Assembly (NCBI RefSeq): GCF_000420265.1
Contig: NZ_ATUP01000001.1
Coordinates: 434,001 to 498,000, forward strand
DNA from: Oceanicaulis alexandrii DSM 11625
GTDB taxonomy: Bacteria > Pseudomonadota > Alphaproteobacteria > Caulobacterales > Maricaulaceae
Length of the DNA: 64,000 nucleotides
Reading direction: 5' to 3'
Part shown: positions 60,133 through 64,000 of the stretch, piece by piece
Layout: each line of letters begins with the position of its first letter
Numbering within the stretch: the first letter of the stretch is position 1
Program-made: the position numbers and the translations under genes
Notes under the pieces: model-generated
Seen by the model: only the letters and a program-made list of their open reading frames with translations
Databases searched by the model: none
What the model was told of the DNA's origin: nothing

Positions 60133-61737
60133 ATGCGATTGACACTCGCTGCTGCGGCCAGCGCCCTGGTGCTGACCGCCTGCGCCAGCGTTCCGGCGCC
60201 CGAAACCGCCCAACCTGAAACGATGGCGCCCGCTGTCAATGCGTCTTCGATTGAAGCGCATATCCGGTTTCTGGCCGATGACCTTCTGGAAGGCCGCGAG
60301 GCCGGAGAGCGCGGCTATGACATCGCCGCCGCCTATATGGAAAGCCAGTTTCGCCTGATCGGTCTGGAGCCAGGCGGCATGGAGGGCTATCGCGCCGAAG
60401 TGCCGCTGCAGGTGATGTCCGCCAATCAGGACGAAGCCAGCTTCATTCTCGATGGCGAAGCGCTTGCCCCCGGCCAAGACTTCTTCGTCTCCCCGCACGC
60501 AGTGCTGGACGACGCCGCCATTGAAGCGGAAGCGGTGTTTGTCGGCTTTGGTCTCGACACGCCGCAATTGGGCTATGACGATTACGAAGGTCTGGATGTG
60601 ACCGGCAAGATCGTCGTGGTTCTGGCCGGCACGCCCGGCGAGCTGGCCTCTGACGTCAGCGCACACCTGAACTCGTCGCGCACCAAGGCGCGCTTCGCCG
60701 CCGACAATGGCGCCATCGGCATGGTCCAGATCGCGCCTGAGGGCCTCACCCGACGGACCTTTGCCCGCATGGCGCCCTATGCCGCCGGAGAAAGCATGAC
60801 CACGGAAGCGGCGTCCGCCGCGTCAGAGCTGCAGGTCCGCGCAACGATTTCCGACGCCGTCGCCGCGCGCTTGTTCGAGCTGGCCGGCCAGGACTTCGCC
60901 GCCATGCTTGAAAGCGCCGGCAATGGCGAAGCGCCGGTCGGTTTCGCAATGAACCAGACGCTCAGCCTGTCCGCTGTGACCGAACGCGAAATGGTCTATT
61001 CCGACAATGTGGTGGGCGTGCTGCCGGGCTCGGACCCGATGCTGGCGGATGAGCCGGTGATCGTGACCGCGCACCTGGACCATATCGGCATCTGCCGTCT
61101 GGAAGAGGATGTGGACCGCATCTGTAACGGCGCGCTCGACAACGCTTCGGGCTCGGCGATCATGATCGAGACCGCCCGCGCTCTGGCCGAAGGCGAGCGT
61201 CAGCGCCGCCCGGTGGTCTTCATCGGCCTGACGGCTGAGGAAAAAGGCCTTCTGGGCTCAGCCCATATCGCCGCCAACATCACCCCGGCCATGGACGGCA
61301 TGGTGGCCAACATCAATCTGGACATGCCGGTGATCCGGTATGAGTTCAACGACCTGATCGGCTTTGGCGCGGAGCATTCCAGCCTGGGTCCGGTCGCGGA
61401 CGCCGCCGCTCGCACCGTGGGCGCCAGCATTTCCGAAGATCCCCTGCCCCAGCAGGCGCTCTTTGTCCGTTCGGATCACTATAACTTCGTCCGCCAGGGC
61501 GTGCCGTCGCTGTTCCTGATGACGGGCTTCTCAAGCCCCAATCCGGATGATGACGAAGGTCAGGGCTTCCTGAACTTCCTGGGCGGTGATTATCACGCGC
61601 CCGGCGATGAGACCGATAACGGCGTGATGTTTGATCAGGGCGCCAAATTCGCCAACATCAATCTCGCCATCATCGAGGCGATCGCCAACAGCGATGAGAC
61701 CCCGCACTGGAACGAAGACAGCTTCTTCGCCCAGTAA
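60133..61737 (+). CDS. M28-family zinc aminopeptidase, lipoprotein
   Basis: 534 residues. Lipoprotein signal (LTAC, Cys at about 17). PA-domain-like insertion (about 135-270), then the co-catalytic zinc residues: HLDHIG (about 313), DNASGSA (Asp near 336), TAEEKGLLGS (Glu near 364), and a late HYNFVRQGVPS. M28 enzymes remove N-terminal residues or other groups. Located in the periplasm or outer membrane. Monocistronic, with a hairpin at 61765. Confidence 0.92.
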   Translation: MRLTLAAAASALVLTACASVPAPETAQPETMAPAVNASSIEAHIRFLADDLLEGREAGERGYDIAAAYMESQFRLIGLEPGGMEGYRAEVPLQVMSANQDEASFILDGEALAPGQDFFVSPHAVLDDAAIEAEAVFVGFGLDTPQLGYDDYEGLDVTGKIVVVLAGTPGELASDVSAHLNSSRTKARFAADNGAIGMVQIAPEGLTRRTFARMAPYAAGESMTTEAASAASELQVRATISDAVAARLFELAGQDFAAMLESAGNGEAPVGFAMNQTLSLSAVTEREMVYSDNVVGVLPGSDPMLADEPVIVTAHLDHIGICRLEEDVDRICNGALDNASGSAIMIETARALAEGERQRRPVVFIGLTAEEKGLLGSAHIAANITPAMDGMVANINLDMPVIRYEFNDLIGFGAEHSSLGPVADAAARTVGASISEDPLPQQALFVRSDHYNFVRQGVPSLFLMTGFSSPNPDDDEGQGFLNFLGGDYHAPGDETDNGVMFDQGAKFANINLAIIEAIANSDETPHWNEDSFFAQ

Positions 61738-61764
61738 GGCGATCACGAACTGCGACTGAATGCG

Positions 61765-61803
61765 CGCCCGGACCCAAGGACATGTTCCATCACGGTCCGG
61801 GCG
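61765..61803 (+). terminator. Possible terminator after the M28 peptidase
   Basis: CGCCCGGACC (61765-61774) and GGTCCGGGCG (61794-61803), a perfect 10-bp stem with a 19-nt loop. Followed by TGGTTATATAGG, a weak T-tract, so confidence is moderate. Confidence 0.5.
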
Positions 61804-61839
61804 TGGTTATATAGGGGTCAGGTAAAGACAGGATAAGAC

Positions 61840-62664
61840 GTGACTGACACCGGCTTGGACCTCGACGTCGCACCAACACGCGATGGGCACATCAAACGCC
61901 ACACGCCCGAGGACTTTGAGGGCATGCGCAAGGCGGGCCAGTTATCGGCCCGGGCGCTGGACATGCTGGTGGAGTATGTAAAACCCGGCGTCACCACGCA
62001 GCAACTCGATGATCTGGTGCGCGAGTTCTATCTCGACCATGGCGCGGCCCCCGCGACGATCTTTTATCGCGGTTACACCAAATCGAGCTGCACCTCGATC
62101 AATCATGTGGTCTGTCACGGCATCCCCAATAACAAACCGCTGCGCGACGGCGATATCGTCAATATCGACGTCACCTGCATGCTCGACGGCTGGCATGGCG
62201 ACACCTCGCGCATGTTTGGCGTCGGCGAGGTCAAGCGCAAGGCGGCCCGTCTTGTGGAAGTGACCTATGAAGCGATGATGCGCGGCATCGAGCAGGTGAA
62301 ACCCGGCAATCATTTCGGTGATATCGGCGCCGCCATTCAGGAATACGCCGAAGCCCAGCGCTATTCCGTCGTGCGCGATTTCTGCGGCCATGGCCTAGGT
62401 CGACTGTTTCATGACGCGCCGAATGTTCTGCATTTTGGCGAATACGGCACAGGCCCGGTGATCGAAGAAGGCATGTTCTTCACCATCGAACCCATGCTCA
62501 ATATCGGCAAGCCGGGCGTCAAAATCCTCAATGACGGCTGGACGGCGGTGACCCGCGACAAATCCCTGTCCGCCCAGTTCGAGCATTCCATCGGCGTGAC
62601 CAAGGACGGGGCCGAGCTGTTCACCAAATCCCCCGCCGGGCTCGATCAGCCGCCCTGCGGCTAG
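61840..62664 (+). CDS. map: Type I methionine aminopeptidase
   Basis: 274 residues from a GTG at 61840. Five metal ligands are visible: NIDVT (Asp), HGDTSRM (Asp), GHGLGR (His), FFTIEPM (Glu) and QFEHSIGV (Glu). Removes the initiator Met in the cytosol. N-terminus is a bit longer than in E. coli. GGATAAG upstream of the GTG serves as the ribosome-binding site. Confidence 0.95.
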   Translation: MTDTGLDLDVAPTRDGHIKRHTPEDFEGMRKAGQLSARALDMLVEYVKPGVTTQQLDDLVREFYLDHGAAPATIFYRGYTKSSCTSINHVVCHGIPNNKPLRDGDIVNIDVTCMLDGWHGDTSRMFGVGEVKRKAARLVEVTYEAMMRGIEQVKPGNHFGDIGAAIQEYAEAQRYSVVRDFCGHGLGRLFHDAPNVLHFGEYGTGPVIEEGMFFTIEPMLNIGKPGVKILNDGWTAVTRDKSLSAQFEHSIGVTKDGAELFTKSPAGLDQPPCG

Positions 62665-63201
62665 ACGCCCTGCTGCGACGCGGGTTTATCCGGTCAGTGA
62701 CGATAGAGATTGTTTACCCGGGCGAGCGTCAGCGAAGACCCGGGACCTCTGTCCGCGACAAGCGCCCTATCCTGATGGAGGCCCCGGCTCTGCGCTACGC
62801 TTGGCCGGGGTTTCAGTTTGGGGACAGCCGCAAACTTATCCGCCCCCTCTCATAGCTGAGCCATACTCTCATCCGTTCCTTCCAGGGCGGGCGGCCGGCG
62901 CGTTCAGGCTGGGAGGGGCGAGATGTCCCAAGGACAGAGCGTTTAACGCACGCTCTGTGCGAAAAGGCGGATCATCACCGAGCGGTCCAGGACAGCGGCG
63001 TCTGATGAGGCGGCGACTGCACCGGCGGCGCGACAGCGCAGAAGTCTCCGCGCGGTGATCCCGACAAAACATCTCCAGCGCGGGAGCCGGGTATGGCTTC
63101 CAAGACTTATCGTTCACCTCTAACGGCCCGCTCCCGCGCGACCCGTCATTTAGCTCTTCCCCTGCGTCCAAGCGCGGGGCTGAAGGTGTTTCGCCTTTCT
63201 C
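62665..63201. other. Repeat-bearing gene-free spacer, left part
   Basis: More than 500 bp without a credible gene; the open frames here have shadow-like composition. CCCGGG elements (about 62717-62742) enclose GCGAGCGTCAGCGAAGA, a common alphaproteobacterial intergenic motif. CCCCGGC/GCCGGGG (62782-62810) with TTTCAGTTT could terminate map. Nothing further seen to 63201. Confidence 0.5.
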
Positions 63202-63284
63202 CTCTTTCCCGGCGAAGGCCGGGATCCAGAGCCGGATGCGTGGCACTTGATGATCTCTGGATCCCGGCCTTCGCCGGGAAAGAG
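63202..63284. repeat. 30-bp perfect inverted repeat with 23-bp centre
   Basis: CTCTTTCCCGGC...GATCCAGAG (63202-63231) pairs without mismatch with CTCTGGATCCC...GGGAAAGAG (63255-63284). The arm's core GGATCCCGGCC..TCGCCGGG is a widespread alphaproteobacterial palindrome; two copies face each other here. It makes a long hairpin in RNA or DNA. Confidence 0.85.
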
Positions 63285-63331
63285 ATACTGGGTATCGACT
63301 TGAGGGTTCAGGGGAGATGCTTCACGCAAAC

Positions 63332-63359
63332 AAAAAACCCCGGCGCGAGGCCGGGGTTT
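63332..63359 (-). terminator. Terminator of gltX
   Basis: AAACCCCGG (63335-63343) and CCGGGGTTT (63351-63359) with a 7-nt loop; on the minus strand a T-run of six follows. 24 bp past the gltX stop. Confidence 0.88.
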
Positions 63360-63383
63360 AAAATCGTCAGATCCTGACGAGGC

Positions 63384-64000
63384 TTAGACCGTGACGCCTT
63401 TCAAGCGCGCCTTGGCTTTCTCGGCGCCGATAAGGGGCAGGATCTCGGCCATTTCCGGGCCGCGCTCCTGACCGGTCAGAGCCATGCGCAGCGGCTTGAA
63501 CAGCGCTTTACCCTTACGCCCCGTCGCCTCTTTCAGCGCTCCGGTCCACACGCCCCAGCTTTCGCCGGTCAACTCGCCCTCAGGCAGCATGTCGCCGGCC
63601 TGGGAGACAAAGTCCGCGTCCTCATCGGCGATGGCGGGCGTGACCGGGCCTTCGATCAGGCGCACCCATTCGATAACGTCTTTCACAAAGGTCAGGTTCG
63701 GGCGCACGGTCAGCCAGACCGCCTCGCCGCCATCCGCGTCCAGCGCCGCTAGCTTGGGCTGCGCCTCGGCATAGCTCATGGCGTGCACCAGCTTGGCGTT
63801 CAAACGCTTGAGCTCTTCAGGGTCAAAACGCGCCGGGGTGCGCGACAGCTTTCCGAACTCGAACTCGTCAGCGAGCTGCTGCAGATCATCGCGCGCATCC
63901 ACGGCGTCAGACGTGCCGATCTTGGCCAGCAAGGAACACACCGCCATTGGCTCATAGCCGTCAATCTCGCGCAGGTCTTCAATGGACAATGAGCCCAGAC
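63384..64000 (-). CDS. gltX: Glutamyl-tRNA synthetase, C-terminal part (N-terminus off window)
   Basis: About 205 residues to the window edge with no start; upstream in-frame residues L-G-S continue the pattern LGSLSIEDLREIDGY. LSRTPARFDPEELKRLNAKLVH and FVKDVIEWVRLIEGP are the anticodon-binding C-terminal part of GltX. Ends KGVTV. Charges tRNA-Glu (in many alphaproteobacteria one of two copies). Followed by a strong terminator. Confidence 0.88.
   Translation of the reverse strand, partial: LGSLSIEDLREIDGYEPMAVCSLLAKIGTSDAVDARDDLQQLADEFEFGKLSRTPARFDPEELKRLNAKLVHAMSYAEAQPKLAALDADGGEAVWLTVRPNLTFVKDVIEWVRLIEGPVTPAIADEDADFVSQAGDMLPEGELTGESWGVWTGALKEATGRKGKALFKPLRMALTGQERGPEMAEILPLIGAEKAKARLKGVTV

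Noticed and set aside
62801-63058. 85-residue frame in the map-gltX spacer
   Set aside because: Composition is Arg/Ser/Pro-rich with no hydrophobic core or ribosome-binding site, and it lies in repeat-bearing spacer DNA.

Overview
The window is high-GC DNA from an alphaproteobacterium. Family choice and gene style (MurD2/MurL pair, CsgH-type curli partner, siderophore operon with a PepSY protein, short tightly packed operons) suggest a marine Maricaulales/Hyphomonadales-type organism such as Maricaulis or Oceanicaulis. That placement is inference. Most of the window is ordinary chromosome, interrupted by one integrated element of about 23.1 kb (34012-57121) with lower, patchy GC.

Left chromosomal arm (1-33963). 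It holds, in order: a window-edge patatin-type phospholipase, an Atm1/HMT1-type ABC exporter, a LysM protein, a LOG-family nucleotide hydrolase, a curli subunit with a CsgH-like partner, an XRE regulator with a membrane protein and an alpha/beta hydrolase, queF, a divergent Lrp/ald pair, an amidohydrolase divergent from a TetR regulator with two visible operators, a nitronate monooxygenase-like enzyme, a GNAT enzyme with sseA, a CoA-transferase/crotonase pair, and tyrS. tyrS is followed by murD2 and a convergent murL: together these two make D-glutamate on the peptidoglycan precursor rather than as free D-Glu. A DUF1445 (D-glutamate cyclase family) protein, a membrane LytTR regulator, a serine hydrolase, an AlkA-type glycosylase, a Fur-box-controlled TonB receptor operon, a LysR regulator and a secreted protein complete this arm.

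The integrated element (34012-57121). A tyrosine integrase inserted the element into the anticodon loop of a host tRNA-Leu(UAA) gene. The 3' half of that gene lies at 33964 and the 5' half at 57152, each joined to one copy of the 10-bp core GATTTTAAGT. Neither junction rebuilds a tRNA. Instead the element carries, beside the integrase, a complete second tRNA-Leu(UAA) (55382-55708). That gene is interrupted by a 239-nt group I intron exactly between U34 and A35, which is inside the same 10-bp core. The element therefore appears to destroy a host tRNA, supply a self-splicing replacement, and use the intron to keep the replacement from being an integration target. Cargo includes a three-gene ABC-three-component (ABC-3C) defence set, a MobQ-type relaxase with a recognisable oriT/nic region, a DUF4238 protein, a UPRTase-like protein overlapping a ribbon-helix-helix-like protein, and a four-gene operon (small membrane protein, coupling-protein-like ATPase with an altered P-loop, large membrane protein, membrane-anchored trypsin-like protease). 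It also carries a protein with a triplicated HTH-like domain, a serine resolvase, ArdA antirestriction protein and a PD-(D/E)XK nuclease. No VirB/T4SS genes are present, so the element looks mobilizable rather than self-transmissible.

Right chromosomal arm (57153-64000): clpP, a CinA/MoaB-like protein, sfsA with a thioesterase, a lipoprotein M28 peptidase, map, a repeat-rich spacer, and the 3' part of gltX running off the window.
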